DNA of 64,000 bases from Mucilaginibacter sp. SJ (GTDB taxonomy: Bacteria; Bacteroidota; Bacteroidia; Sphingobacteriales; Sphingobacteriaceae), in NCBI RefSeq assembly GCF_028993635.1, contig NZ_CP118631.1, positions 1,240,001 through 1,304,000 on the forward strand. Direction: 5' to 3'. The position numbers and the translations under genes are program-made. The stretch's first letter is position 1, and each line of letters starts with the position of its first letter. The notes below the pieces were generated by a model. That model was not told where the DNA came from, searched no databases, and worked only from the letters and a program-made list of their open reading frames with translations. Of this stretch, positions 53,713-63,381 are shown piece after piece.

Positions 53713-54819
53713 ATGAATACCACACCCCGCTCCTATTGGTTTGCCAAGTTCCTTGAATGCCTGTATCTGCTCGTAGCTATCTACGATTGTTTAATGATGA
53801 TGTGGGGCGCTTTGCTTTATAAACTGTTTAGTTCTTTTGGTGACCTGTCCTTCGCAATGACTTTCACCTGGATCATTATTGGAATATGCATCCTTTCGGT
53901 GATTTATTCCATTTATTGGCATCAAAAAAGTAAAAAGGAAGGATTTAATTCAGGAATAAGGCACGCGTTTCTGCGGGGCGTTATGCGGTACTTCCTTGCC
54001 TTCCAAGTGTCGGCTTATGGCTTTGCCAAGATCCTGAAAACGCAGTTTGGACACGTTTACATGAGGGATAACACGCCTGTAGGCAAGTTAAACGGCTTCG
54101 ACCTCACCTGGAATTATTTTGGGCACTCCTATTCTTTCGCGGTTATACTCGGTTTACTTCAGATTGGTGGCGCCATCATGCTTTTATTCAGGCGTACTAC
54201 CTTGCTGGGCACCTGCATATTATTACCCATAATGTTAAACATTGTACTAATCAATGCTTTTTATAATATAGCCGTGGGGGCATTTATGAACTCAATCATT
54301 ATAACTACCGGATTGTTATACCTTTTACTACTACGATGGCCGGATATTAAACCTGTTTTATTTAAAGACGTAACTATACCGCCCTTAAGGCTAAGTTTTG
54401 CAAAACCAGTTTTAAAACTTTTAGTAATCGGTCTTGCGTTTTATAGTATTTACCGTTATGTAGCAGCCGTTCCCCCATCGGCCTTTGCAGGAAAATGGAA
54501 AATAGATGAGCTTATCAGGAACGGCAAACCCGTGGGTAAAAACGAATGGATGAACGGTGCGCAAAACTGGTGCTACGTTTATATAGAAGACGGCGGCCGG
54601 ATTGCATTTTGTGCCAACCCTTATGTTTTTGAGGCTAACCGCGCATGGTTTGGTCAATACATATACCAGACAGGCGAAAAAACGTTCGACATTGTTTTTG
54701 ACGGAGGTACAAAACGAGATACAACAAAGGTAAAGATCAGCAACTACAACGGTAAACAAATGCAATGGGATACCAAAGTATATGATGATACCTTGAAGTT
54801 GAAACTAATCAAAGAATAG
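53713..54819 (+). CDS. DoxX-like membrane protein with C-terminal soluble domain
   Basis: The 368-residue protein has about six to eight membrane helices in its first 245 residues, including a DoxX-like stretch (SYSFAVILGLLQIGGAIMLLF). A C-terminal region follows (about 255-368, FAGKWKIDELIRNGKPVGKNEW...) that resembles lipocalin-like beta structures. It follows the zinc-ribbon gene by 3 bp, so the two are probably translated together. I do not recognise the combination as a named family. Confidence 0.7.
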   Translation: MNTTPRSYWFAKFLECLYLLVAIYDCLMMMWGALLYKLFSSFGDLSFAMTFTWIIIGICILSVIYSIYWHQKSKKEGFNSGIRHAFLRGVMRYFLAFQVSAYGFAKILKTQFGHVYMRDNTPVGKLNGFDLTWNYFGHSYSFAVILGLLQIGGAIMLLFRRTTLLGTCILLPIMLNIVLINAFYNIAVGAFMNSIIITTGLLYLLLLRWPDIKPVLFKDVTIPPLRLSFAKPVLKLLVIGLAFYSIYRYVAAVPPSAFAGKWKIDELIRNGKPVGKNEWMNGAQNWCYVYIEDGGRIAFCANPYVFEANRAWFGQYIYQTGEKTFDIVFDGGTKRDTTKVKISNYNGKQMQWDTKVYDDTLKLKLIKE

Positions 54820-54950
54820 CTGTTTCTTTGAAACTATTTAAAAACGATTAAATGAGACTACTATATCCGCCACGTCATTGCGAGTAACCATCAGGGAAGC
54901 CCTGAAAAAAACGTAATGACATGTAAAATATATTTTAGCGGTGTTGCGCG

Positions 54951-55056
54951 TGGGCCGCGTTAGGGATTGCAGTGTAAAGCCCGGAGCGCGTAGTAGGATT
55001 GCGGGCAGGAAAGGCGAGGACTTGCAACGGAAAGCCCGGGCCGCAGGCAACGCCCA
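54951..55056. repeat. Structured intergenic element with two internal direct repeats
   Basis: The 106-bp GC-rich element has ends TGGGC...GTT and AAC...GCCCA that are inverse to each other, and two internal direct repeats, TTGCAGTGTAAAGCCCGGAG (54967-54986) and TTGCAACGGAAAGCCCGGGC (55022-55041), which match at 15 of 20 positions. It is much richer in G and C than its surroundings. I recall similar text between genes in other Bacteroidota but cannot check. It may be a structured RNA or a REP-like mobile unit. Confidence 0.55.
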
Positions 55057-55168
55057 TGTTATAAAATTCATCAAAAAAAATATACTTAATAATCAACAAC
55101 TTACAATCACGTCATTAAAAGTGTTTAAATCCGGAGGCCTCTGATGGTGAAATGGCAAAAGAGGGTCC

Positions 55169-55238
55169 GTCAGTCTGAGCCTGTCGAAGACTCGCGCGCA
55201 GAGGCCTACCCACCATGCTTCGACAGGCTCAGCATGAC
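55169..55238. repeat. Palindromic element, TCTGAGCCTGTCGAAG family
   Basis: The arms GTCAGTCTGAGCCTGTCGAA (55169-55188) and TTCGACAGGCTCAGCATGAC (55219-55238) match at 18 of 20 positions around a 30-bp centre. It is adjacent to two other repeat elements in a 550-bp spacer without genes. Confidence 0.7.
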
Positions 55239-55252
55239 ACCCGTTTTAAGTT

Positions 55253-55346
55253 GTCATGGGTAGGCACGAAGCAATCCCTGACTGTACAGGGCGGATTTGC
55301 TTAGCGGATCTGCCTCTTGGGGATTGCTTCGTGCCTCGCAATGACG
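55253..55346. repeat. Palindromic element, GGCACGAAGCAATCCC family
   Basis: The arms GGCACGAAGCAATCCC (55263-55278) and GGGATTGCTTCGTGCC (55320-55335) are perfect 16-bp inverses, extended outward by GTCAT and ATGAC, around a 41-bp centre. With the neighbouring elements it makes the spacer 54820-55368 a cluster of three different repeats and no gene. Confidence 0.75.
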
Positions 55347-55368
55347 GCTTTATATATTTTTAAACAGC

Positions 55369-56097
55369 TTACACATTCCCCCAACCCAAAGCCAGTACAT
55401 CGGCAATATGCATGGTTTGAATAGGTAAATTATTTTTATCAATATATCCCTGCATGTGCATCAAGCATGAGGTATCGGTTGAGATAATGTATTCGGCACC
55501 AACATCAAGGGCATTATTAACCTTTTGCTGCGCCATCGCGGTCGAAATGCCATCAAACTTAACGGCGAAGGTGCCTCCAAAACCGCAGCAGGTTTCACCG
55601 TCTTTCAGGTCAAGCAGTTCGAGACCAAGCACCTTGGAGAGCAGCTGGCGGGGCTCGTCTTTTATCTTACACTCGCGCAGGCCGGCGCAGCTATCGTGAT
55701 AAACAGCCTTGCCATCAAGCTCGGCGCCGAAATAATCAAACTCCAGGATATTTACCAAAAAGTCTGATAGTTCGTAGATATTTCCTTGAATGGCCCTGCA
55801 TTTATTGTGTACAGCCGTATTGGTAAACAGATCGTTATAATAATTTTTTACCATGCCTGTACATGAAGCTGAGGGCGAAACAATAACACTGTCTTCCGAA
55901 AAATCACTTAAAAACTTGCTTCCCACCTCTTTAGCATCATCCCAAAAACCGGCATTAAAAGCCGGCTGACCGCAACAGGTTTGTGCCGGGTTATAACTAA
56001 CCTTACAGCCTGCTTTTTCCAGCACTTTTACGGTATTAAAAGCTGTAGCGGGAAACAACTGATCTATAAAACACGGTATGAACAACTCAACCTTCAT
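55369..56097 (-). CDS. lutA: LutA-type Fe-S protein (lactate utilisation)
   Basis: The 242-residue protein has two CCG (cysteine-rich) domains: IPCFIDQLFP...QTCCGQPAFNAGFW and YHDSCAGLRE...ETCCGFGGTFA, which bind a [4Fe-4S] cluster. It matches LutA/YkgE, a subunit of the LutABC L-lactate oxidation complex. LutB and LutC are not in the window, so the partners may be elsewhere. It lies 13 bp after the MFS gene on the same strand and may be in its operon. Confidence 0.85.
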   Translation of the reverse strand: MKVELFIPCFIDQLFPATAFNTVKVLEKAGCKVSYNPAQTCCGQPAFNAGFWDDAKEVGSKFLSDFSEDSVIVSPSASCTGMVKNYYNDLFTNTAVHNKCRAIQGNIYELSDFLVNILEFDYFGAELDGKAVYHDSCAGLRECKIKDEPRQLLSKVLGLELLDLKDGETCCGFGGTFAVKFDGISTAMAQQKVNNALDVGAEYIISTDTSCLMHMQGYIDKNNLPIQTMHIADVLALGWGNV

Positions 56098-56110
56098 CGG
56101 CGCAAATTAG

Positions 56111-57433
56111 TTAACGGGCGCTAAAATCCGAATTTTTATTAATGTTTTGTTCGGTACGCAGTAAAGAAAACAATAAAATTAAGCCAATTATGAAAAATAC
56201 GCCCAGTACTAAAACCGAATTTCGCGGGCTTCCTGTTATTTCTTCAAAAAAACCAAAGCTAAATACCCCGCCTACTATGGCTAATTTTTCGGTAACGTCA
56301 TAAAAGCTAAAAAAGGAGGCCGTATCGGGAATATTTTCGGGCAGGTATTTTGAATAGGTTGAGCGTGACATAGACTGGATGCCGCCCATCACCAAACCAA
56401 CCACTACTGCTATGATGTAAAACTGTGTTTGTGTATAGGTAAAATAGGCTCCTACACAAACCGCGATCCACAGGATCACCACACTAATTAAAATCCTTAC
56501 GTTACCATATTTACCCGACAGGCGCGACATCAGTGTTGCTCCGAAAATAGCTACCAATTGAATAATTAAAATGATAGTGATCAACTGCGGAGTTTCCATT
56601 TTAAGCTCTTTAGCAGCAAAACCGGTTGCCACCAGCATAATAGTTTGCACACCCATAGAATAGAAAAAGAACGACGGCAAAAACCTTTTTAGCAGCGGCA
56701 TTTGTTTCACCTTTTTCCAAACGTGCCCCAATTCAATAAAACCGCCTTTTATAATATGATGGTTATGGCTTTGCGCATTCGGGCTGCCCTTAGGCAATAC
56801 GCTGAACGGGATCATAGCAAAACCTATCCACCATAAGCCTACCAGCAAAAACGACAATCGGGGCGCGAAGGTTTTGTCAACAATACCAAACCACTCCCCT
56901 TTCAGCACAAATAAAAAACAAATAAGCTGAAGCAGTACACTGCCGATGTAGCCATAGGTGAAACCTTTGGCACTTACATTATCCTGCATGTCAACAGTGG
57001 CGATTTCGGGCAGGTATGAATTGTAAAACACAAAACCACCGCTGTAACCAATAGCTGCCAGGGCAAAGCAGATCACCCCCATTTCCAAATGATCTTTATC
57101 AAAATTGAACAACGCGCAGCAAGCGGCCGAACCAAGCAGGGTAAAAAACATCATGAAGATCTTCTTATTGCCTTTATAGTCGGCTATTGATGACAATATG
57201 GGCAGCAGCAATACCATCACCAGGTAAGCGGCCGATAAAGCATAATCTGAAAGTGCTGTATTTACAAAGCTTTTTCCAAAAAAGTTGACCCTATCGCCGT
57301 TGGCATGGTTAGTTGTGATGGCTACATAGTATGCCGGAAAAATGGTTGAAGTGATGACAAGGTTATACGCTGAGTTGGCCCAATCAAAGAAAGCCCAGGC
57401 GCGGATGGTTTTTTTGGTGTTTTTATTTTCCAT
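56111..57433 (-). CDS. UMF1-type MFS transporter (copy A)
   Basis: The 440-residue protein has twelve predicted membrane helices of the UMF1/Atg22-like MFS group, with RAWAFFDWANSAYNLVITST at the start and MSRSTYSKYLPENIPDTASF before helices 11-12. I chose ATG 57433 over the in-frame TTG at 57454. Atg22 exports amino acids from yeast vacuoles; the bacterial role is unknown. A paralogue, copy B, at 59820-61148 shares long stretches (FDWANxxYN, STYSKYLPENIPDTAS). The two copies flank the KilA-N and DinB genes. Confidence 0.88.
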   Translation of the reverse strand: MENKNTKKTIRAWAFFDWANSAYNLVITSTIFPAYYVAITTNHANGDRVNFFGKSFVNTALSDYALSAAYLVMVLLLPILSSIADYKGNKKIFMMFFTLLGSAACCALFNFDKDHLEMGVICFALAAIGYSGGFVFYNSYLPEIATVDMQDNVSAKGFTYGYIGSVLLQLICFLFVLKGEWFGIVDKTFAPRLSFLLVGLWWIGFAMIPFSVLPKGSPNAQSHNHHIIKGGFIELGHVWKKVKQMPLLKRFLPSFFFYSMGVQTIMLVATGFAAKELKMETPQLITIILIIQLVAIFGATLMSRLSGKYGNVRILISVVILWIAVCVGAYFTYTQTQFYIIAVVVGLVMGGIQSMSRSTYSKYLPENIPDTASFFSFYDVTEKLAIVGGVFSFGFFEEITGSPRNSVLVLGVFFIIGLILLFSLLRTEQNINKNSDFSAR

Positions 57434-57669
57434 TTGCTCACTAAATGTATGCAAATTTTAGAAACTGCAAAAAAGTCTCTCATTGTATCAACAAACAAGT
57501 CGATAATAAAATTGGAATAACTCGTGCTCTATAATATATGTTTTCAACAAACTATTATTAAATGAAATATTCAATTAATTTTATGCTTAATAAGTATTTG
57601 TTTGAGTTTCTCGGTTTCCTTCCTGAAGTTCTCTCATCGATGCTTTGTTAATCTAAAATAAATATCAAA

Positions 57670-58710
57670 ATGAGTGAGCAAAAAGATTTAGTTATTAATT
57701 ATCAAGGTTCTTCGATCAGCCTATTTTCAGATGACCGAGATGATTACATTAGTTTAACAGATATTTATAAAGCGTGGAATAAATATAGCAAGTCTATAAA
57801 TGCTTGGCTTAAAACAAAACAAACACTTGAATTTTTAAATGTCTGGGAGAAGAAAAATAATTTAAAGTACCAGGAGACTCAATTGAGTCAAGCAATGAAA
57901 ATTGCAAGAGAAAGGAATGGCCTATCGGCACAAGAGTGGATACGACTAACTAATGCGACTGGAATTTTCACTCGTAGCGGAGAAAGGGCAGGAACTTATG
58001 CTCATAAAGATATTGCAATTAGATTTAGTGCTTGGTTAAGCCCTGAGTTTGAGATGTTTTTAATTGATGAAATTAAAAGATTAAAAACTTTAGAAGAACA
58101 AAAGAACAACTTTCAATTACTAACTCATGATGAAGTACTTAGCTTGGTTAAACTAAAGGAAATATTTAAATACGTAGCTCATCAAGCACTTGTTGAGGAT
58201 GCGCATCGTGATGTTTTTTCAGCACAAAGCAGTGCCAAGAATACATTAGCTGAATTTCATCGTTTTAGAAATGATATTTTGGACATTGCTCCCTCAACTA
58301 TTGACGACCGGATAAAACAGTATTGTCTAAAACATGAAATTCCTCTAACTAATAAAATGCTAACGAAAACTAAAAGGGAAAAAATCTTAATGCTTGACAG
58401 TTACGATGCTGTTAAACATGCTGTATGGGACTTTCTGAGTATCAATGGCGAGGTAAATGCCTTGAGTTTAGCAGATTTGGTAAGCAATATGATGAGGATT
58501 GAAAAGGGAGAGATTTATAGAAAAAATGAAGATGACTTATTTAGACAAAAAGAAAACCTTGGCGAGTTTAACGATTTTGAAGAAATAATCAAAGAGCATC
58601 CAAAAGTAAAGACGGCGCGCGAGGTGCTTCATTACAGACAGCTTTCTCATGGCAAGAGCAGGTCTTCCTCAATAGGAAATCTTGCTGGACTAATGGGTAA
58701 ATCTAATTGA
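57670..58710 (+). CDS. KilA-N domain protein
   Basis: The 346-residue protein has a KilA-N DNA-binding domain in its first 140 residues (DDYISLTDIYKAWNKYSKSINAWL, then TRSGERAGTYAHKDIAIRFSAWLSPEFEMFLIDEI). A helical C-terminal region with charged, coiled-coil-like stretches follows (KTLEEQKNNFQLL, then DDLFRQKENLGEF). KilA-N domains occur in phage proteins and in bacterial and poxvirus relatives; the function here is unknown. The gene is visibly more AT-rich than its neighbours and uses AGA/AGG arginine codons, which suggests transfer. No integrase or phage gene is beside it. Confidence 0.88.
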   Translation: MSEQKDLVINYQGSSISLFSDDRDDYISLTDIYKAWNKYSKSINAWLKTKQTLEFLNVWEKKNNLKYQETQLSQAMKIARERNGLSAQEWIRLTNATGIFTRSGERAGTYAHKDIAIRFSAWLSPEFEMFLIDEIKRLKTLEEQKNNFQLLTHDEVLSLVKLKEIFKYVAHQALVEDAHRDVFSAQSSAKNTLAEFHRFRNDILDIAPSTIDDRIKQYCLKHEIPLTNKMLTKTKREKILMLDSYDAVKHAVWDFLSINGEVNALSLADLVSNMMRIEKGEIYRKNEDDLFRQKENLGEFNDFEEIIKEHPKVKTAREVLHYRQLSHGKSRSSSIGNLAGLMGKSN

Positions 58711-58816
58711 CAAACCGATTTTAATATATTGGCATAAAGGCGTTTAAATAGACTATCTATCCCAAATGAAGAGCAAGTGTCATCATATTAAACAACACTT
58801 ACCCTTCAAATACTTT

Positions 58817-59341
58817 TTAGCTCCTGTCATAAAACGCAGGCGGTTCGATACCTAAAGTGCGAAGGTAAACATAGCCCTGGCCGCGGTGATGGATCTCGTT
58901 ATCAATAACGTACTGTAAAATATAATTGACTAATCCTTCGTATTGGCCAAATGCCAATACTGTTTCCTGGAAACGCTCGGGCGTAATCTGGGCCCAATAG
59001 ATTTTGATTTCCTCAGTGGCCTCATCCCAAAGTTGCAGCAGTTCTGCCTTTGTAGTTGCTGCTATTTTACCTGTATGGTGATCCAGACCTGCAATTGGTG
59101 TCCAGTTATCTGTTACAACACCTCTTACACAAGGCCCGCCCATACTAATAAACTCTTTAACCATATCGGCAAAGGGGCGCATACCACCTATCGAATAATT
59201 AAATAAGGCATCCTCCGGAAAAGCGTCGATAACCCTGCGGGTTACCCGGCGCTGGCCAAGCCAGCTTTGTAAAAGTTGATCGGGTGTATAAACAGATGCT
59301 GCTGCAGTTTCTGTTGACTGTTGATTTGTGTTAGTTTCCAT
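58817..59341 (-). CDS. DinB family protein (second)
   Basis: The 174-residue protein has a DinB four-helix bundle: PDQLLQSWLGQRRVTRRVIDAFPEDALF at the start, PIAGLDHHTGKIAATTKAELL in the middle and LQYVIDNEIHHRGQGYVYLR, whose His pair completes the metal site. I start at ATG 59341; the frame continues 14 codons upstream without support. It lies 86 bp from the hypothetical gene at 59428 on the same strand. Confidence 0.85.
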   Translation of the reverse strand: METNTNQQSTETAAASVYTPDQLLQSWLGQRRVTRRVIDAFPEDALFNYSIGGMRPFADMVKEFISMGGPCVRGVVTDNWTPIAGLDHHTGKIAATTKAELLQLWDEATEEIKIYWAQITPERFQETVLAFGQYEGLVNYILQYVIDNEIHHRGQGYVYLRTLGIEPPAFYDRS

Positions 59342-59427
59342 TGCTTTGATGTTTTGTTTTTGATTACAATACAAAGTAACCAAACCATGGTGACAGCCCT
59401 ATGTCAGCAGGAAAAAAGAAAAACTAA

Positions 59428-59772
59428 CTAATTTGTATTTTGAATAAACTCCACCACCTGTTGCTGTTCATAATTCGATAAAGTGCCTTCCGAGTAGTGC
59501 CATTTAGAAGTAACATCGCCCTCAAAGCGGATCTGCCCCAAATAATCCGGGTTCTTTTTATCATCAAGCAAGGGTTTGCTCTCGCCAATTTCAGGGGCTA
59601 TTTCCTGTACTTCAAAAAGGATGGCCTCACCATCGGCACCGCCTTTATAAAGTTTGTACAAACCGGTTGAATTTAATTCATGATTTGTTGATTGATGCAG
59701 CACCGGCTCAATAATGATATTTCTTTGCGTACCGTTATCGCCGGTAACGTTGTGGTTTACTGTGTGGATCAT
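59428..59772 (-). CDS. Hypothetical soluble protein, 114 residues
   Basis: The 114-residue acidic protein has no signal peptide or membrane helix. It has alternating beta-like strands (GLYKLYKGGADGEAILFEVQEI, LGQIRFEGDVTSKWHYSEG) and I recognise no family. It follows the MFS copy B gene by 47 bp and precedes the DinB gene by 86 bp on the same strand, so it may share a transcript with one of them. Probably real because of its codon use and spacing. Confidence 0.6.
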   Translation of the reverse strand: MIHTVNHNVTGDNGTQRNIIIEPVLHQSTNHELNSTGLYKLYKGGADGEAILFEVQEIAPEIGESKPLLDDKKNPDYLGQIRFEGDVTSKWHYSEGTLSNYEQQQVVEFIQNTN

Positions 59773-59819
59773 GGCTTATGTTTTTATTTATTGATAGTAC
59801 AAGCCTGCCGCCAAATTGT

Positions 59820-61148
59820 TTAGGCTTCTACTTCAACACGCTGTTTGCGGAGTTTATTTTCTGTAAACATCAGCACGATGAGCATAATAAGCCCCAACAC
59901 AAAAAAGCCGTCAAGGGCAAGTGTCGAGTCGCGCATTTCATTAGTTACAGCCTCTACAAATCCAAAACAAAACAGGCCAACCACTATCGAAAGCTTTTCG
60001 GTAACATCATAAAAACTGAAATAGGAAGCCGTATCCGGGATATTTTCGGGCAAATATTTGGAGTAGGTTGAACGCGACAAGGATTGTACCCCTCCCATTA
60101 CAATACCAATGATCACCGCGGCCACATAAAACTGGGTAGAATTGGTGATAAAGTAAGCATACAAACAAATGGCCGACCAGATTGCCACCAAACCTACCAG
60201 CGTACGCACATTCCCGAATTTCTCCGATGATTTGGAGGCGATCAATGCACCCGGTACAGCAACAACCTGGATAATAAGCACTATTGAGATGAGGGCGGCA
60301 TCGGGCATATGTAATTCCTTGGCCGCAAAGTTTGCCGCAACCAGCATAATGGTTTGTACGCCTACCGAGTAAAGGAAAAACGACACCAGGAAGCGTTTGA
60401 GAAGCGGCATTTTGCGCACTTTGCCAAAAACCTTTGCCAGTTCTTTAAAGCCGCCGGTAAGCACGTTATAACTATGCTTGCCCGCATTGGGCTGCCCTTT
60501 CGGCAACATGCGGAACGGGATAATGGAAAAACCTATCCACCATACAAAAACCATCAGGAATGAGATCCGGGCCGGCAGCCAGTCGTCGGTGATGCCGAAC
60601 CAATTAGGTTCAAGCACTACGATAAAGCAAAGTACCTGCACCACAATACTGCCTACATATCCATAAATAAAACCTTTGGCACTTACAGCGTCCTGCCTAT
60701 CGGGCGTGGCTATTTGGGGGAGATAAGAGTTATAAAACACAAAACCACCGCAATAACCTATAGAAGCCAATCCAAAGCAAAGCATCGGAATTTCCAATCC
60801 ACTGCCGGGCTTAAAGAAAAACAAGCCTGCACAAGCCAAACTACCCAACCAGGTAAATAATTGCAGGTATGATTTTTTATTGCCCCGGTAATCGGCTATG
60901 GAAGTGAGGATGGGCAAAATTGCAGCAACTATGAGATAGGATAATCCAAGAATATAATTTGATAAAACCGTATTAACATACCTGTGCCCCAAAAAGGTTA
61001 CCATTTGGGTATTTTTTGAATTGAACTTGGTAACCTCCACAAAATACGCGGGGAATATGGTAGAGGTTATTACGATGTTATATGACTGATTGGCCCAGTC
61101 AAACATGCACCAGGCCCAAATGGTTTTCTTGTTATTTTTTGCTTCCAT
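59820..61148 (-). CDS. UMF1-type MFS transporter (copy B)
   Basis: The 442-residue twelve-helix protein is closely related to copy A (56111-57433): TIWAWCMFDWANQSYNIVIT at the start, GFVFYNSYLPQIATPDRQD in the middle and LSRSTYSKYLPENIPDTASY near the end. I start at ATG 61148, where the homology begins; the frame is open 33 codons further, but those are not conserved. It probably has the same transport role as copy A with another substrate or regulation. Confidence 0.88.
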   Translation of the reverse strand: MEAKNNKKTIWAWCMFDWANQSYNIVITSTIFPAYFVEVTKFNSKNTQMVTFLGHRYVNTVLSNYILGLSYLIVAAILPILTSIADYRGNKKSYLQLFTWLGSLACAGLFFFKPGSGLEIPMLCFGLASIGYCGGFVFYNSYLPQIATPDRQDAVSAKGFIYGYVGSIVVQVLCFIVVLEPNWFGITDDWLPARISFLMVFVWWIGFSIIPFRMLPKGQPNAGKHSYNVLTGGFKELAKVFGKVRKMPLLKRFLVSFFLYSVGVQTIMLVAANFAAKELHMPDAALISIVLIIQVVAVPGALIASKSSEKFGNVRTLVGLVAIWSAICLYAYFITNSTQFYVAAVIIGIVMGGVQSLSRSTYSKYLPENIPDTASYFSFYDVTEKLSIVVGLFCFGFVEAVTNEMRDSTLALDGFFVLGLIMLIVLMFTENKLRKQRVEVEA

Positions 61149-61260
61149 TACGGGCTTAAAAGTAGGGAAATTTGGTTGAGTTACATATCGGGAAATCGCT
61201 TTTAAAATAGTTGTATTAATCAAAAACATGTGAATAAAGAATTTCACACGAATTTTTGCT

Positions 61261-61319
61261 AATTAAAACGAATCACACGAATTTTCACAAAAAAGCTATT
61301 CGTGCAATTCGTTTTAATT
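61261..61319. repeat. Inverted repeat of the AATTAAAACGAAT family
   Basis: The arms AATTAAAACGAATCACACGA (61261-61280, plus AT) and ATTCGTGCAATTCGTTTTAA (61298-61317, plus TT) match at 20 of 22 positions around a 15-bp centre, with partial further copies of CACGAATTTT on both sides (61247-61257, 61336-61345). It lies between the poxB stop and MFS copy B. Confidence 0.7.
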
Positions 61320-61351
61320 GTGTTGAATTTGCAAGGTATTCGTGCAATAAT

Positions 61352-63091
61352 TTAATCAAATATTTCAGGCAGATGCTTATAATTACCTTTTACGGTAGCC
61401 AACACCTCATCAAATTTCCCGCCAAGCATCATTTTGGTCATGGAGACGGCCATTCCTTTAACCATTTTAAGTTCGATATGCGGCGGCATGGCAAGGGCAG
61501 TTCCATCGGTATAAACATTTACTAAAACTGGTCCTGTGTGTGCAAAAGCCTCAGCGATTCCTTGTTCAAGGTCCTGCGGGTCATTGATAGTAATCCCCTT
61601 TATACCCATCGATTCGGCCACCATAGTAAAATCAGGATTGTGCATGTCAACCTCGAAATCGGGCAGGCCCATTACTTCCATTTCCAGCTTTACCATGCCA
61701 AGGCTCCTGTTATTAAATACAATGATCTTTATAGGCAGATTATATTGTTTAATAGTGGCTAAATCTCCCAACAACATAGAAATCCCTCCATCACCACACA
61801 TGGCTACCACCTGCCTTTCGGGACAGGCCAGCGCCGCGCCGATAGCATGCGGCATAGCATTGGCCATAGATCCATGAACAAACGACCCGATCATCGAACG
61901 CCGCCCATTAGCGCTGATATGCCTGGCACTCCAAACATTACACATCCCGGTATCGCAGGTAAAAATGGCATCAACAGAAGCATATTCGTCTACAATAGCG
62001 GCTAAAGCTTCGGGATGAATAGCATCATGTTCACCAAAATCCTTAATATAGGCTTGCTGCTGTTCTTTTACTTTAGCATGTACATGCAATTGTGCATCTA
62101 AAAAGCTGCTGTCGGTTTTTTCTTTAATTAGGGGGATCAATGCTTTAACGGTAGATTTTATATCGCCATAAAGCCCCAGCGTTAGTTTTGCCCGGCGACC
62201 AAGGTTTTCGGGCTTGATGTCAATCTGCACTATCTTTTTATCCTGTGGATAGAAAGGCGTATAAGGAAAATCGGTTCCAAGGAGGATAACCAGGTCGCTT
62301 TCATGCATGCTATGATAGGCAGCAGGTAACCCAAGCAGGCCGGTCATGCCTACCTCGTATGGGTTATCATGTTCCAAAAACATTTTGCCACGAAACGAAT
62401 AACCAACCGGCGCCTTGATCAGTGCCGCCAGTTCAACCACTTCATCATGAGCATCGGCACAGCCTATCCCGCCAAAAATGCAAACTTTGGGGTGGCGATT
62501 GATCAAATCGGCCAGTTTTACTAATTCTTCCCATACCGGGGTGATGTTGGCCTTGCAAAAAAAGTTATTTACCGATGAGTCGATTTCAACAGCATCCTCC
62601 CCTGCCACATCGCCCGGTAAACCCAATACGCCAACACCTTTGCGCTGAATAGCGGTTTGGATAGCGGCCTGTGCCATTCGAGGCACTTGCTTATTGTTGG
62701 CAGCCACCTGGTTATAATAACTGCAATCGTCAAAAAGCTTGATAACATTGGTTTCCTGGAAGTAGTTACTGCCAAACTCTTTAGTAGCACAGGTAGACGC
62801 AATGGCTAAAACAGGTGCTCCTGACCGGTGAGCATCATAAAGGCCATTCACCAGGTGCACATGCCCGGGACCACTGCTTCCTGCACAACAGGCAAGTCCG
62901 CTCAGTTGCGCATCGGCCGAAGCTGCAAAAGCGCCTGCTTCTTCATTGCGTACGTGGATCCATTTTAATTCGGGCGTTCTGCGTACAGCATCATTAAGTT
63001 CGTTTAAACTATCGCCGGTAATGGCGTAAATACGTTTGATGCCGGCCTGTATCAGCATTTCTACAAGCTGCTCGGCTACTTTTTTTGACAT
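61352..63091 (-). CDS. poxB: Pyruvate dehydrogenase (quinone), PoxB-like
   Basis: The 579-residue ThDP- and FAD-dependent flavoprotein oxidises pyruvate to acetate and CO2 and passes electrons to quinone at the membrane. It has the N-terminal Pyr domain with the activating Glu in WIHVRNEEAGAFAASADAQL, a central FAD domain (VCIFGGIGCADAHDEV) and the C-terminal ThDP motif MCGDGGISMLLGDLATIKQY...FNN. The C-terminal tail KGMAVSMTKMMLGGKFDEVL resembles the amphipathic membrane-binding peptide of E. coli PoxB (572 residues). Single gene. Confidence 0.92.
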   Translation of the reverse strand: MSKKVAEQLVEMLIQAGIKRIYAITGDSLNELNDAVRRTPELKWIHVRNEEAGAFAASADAQLSGLACCAGSSGPGHVHLVNGLYDAHRSGAPVLAIASTCATKEFGSNYFQETNVIKLFDDCSYYNQVAANNKQVPRMAQAAIQTAIQRKGVGVLGLPGDVAGEDAVEIDSSVNNFFCKANITPVWEELVKLADLINRHPKVCIFGGIGCADAHDEVVELAALIKAPVGYSFRGKMFLEHDNPYEVGMTGLLGLPAAYHSMHESDLVILLGTDFPYTPFYPQDKKIVQIDIKPENLGRRAKLTLGLYGDIKSTVKALIPLIKEKTDSSFLDAQLHVHAKVKEQQQAYIKDFGEHDAIHPEALAAIVDEYASVDAIFTCDTGMCNVWSARHISANGRRSMIGSFVHGSMANAMPHAIGAALACPERQVVAMCGDGGISMLLGDLATIKQYNLPIKIIVFNNRSLGMVKLEMEVMGLPDFEVDMHNPDFTMVAESMGIKGITINDPQDLEQGIAEAFAHTGPVLVNVYTDGTALAMPPHIELKMVKGMAVSMTKMMLGGKFDEVLATVKGNYKHLPEIFD

Positions 63092-63381
63092 GTTTGGGTT
63101 GTTTAGCGTTAGTGATGTTGTATTTTCTTATCCATAACACCAAACACGTGCCATTTGTTGAAATTATAAAAGCTTAAAGCAGAATGCACAAAGCTTAAAG
63201 CCAATTAATTGGTTATCAATATTGTTTAATTGATTTATGTAAAATTTATTAACAGGATCTATATAACAGTTAAAATATTTATAATAAAGCACTTGTTTGA
63301 ACTTTTTGATATACCGTTATTTTACGATGATTATTGATATATCGCGAGGCTTAGCTATCTATGCTTATCGCAATCGGTTCC

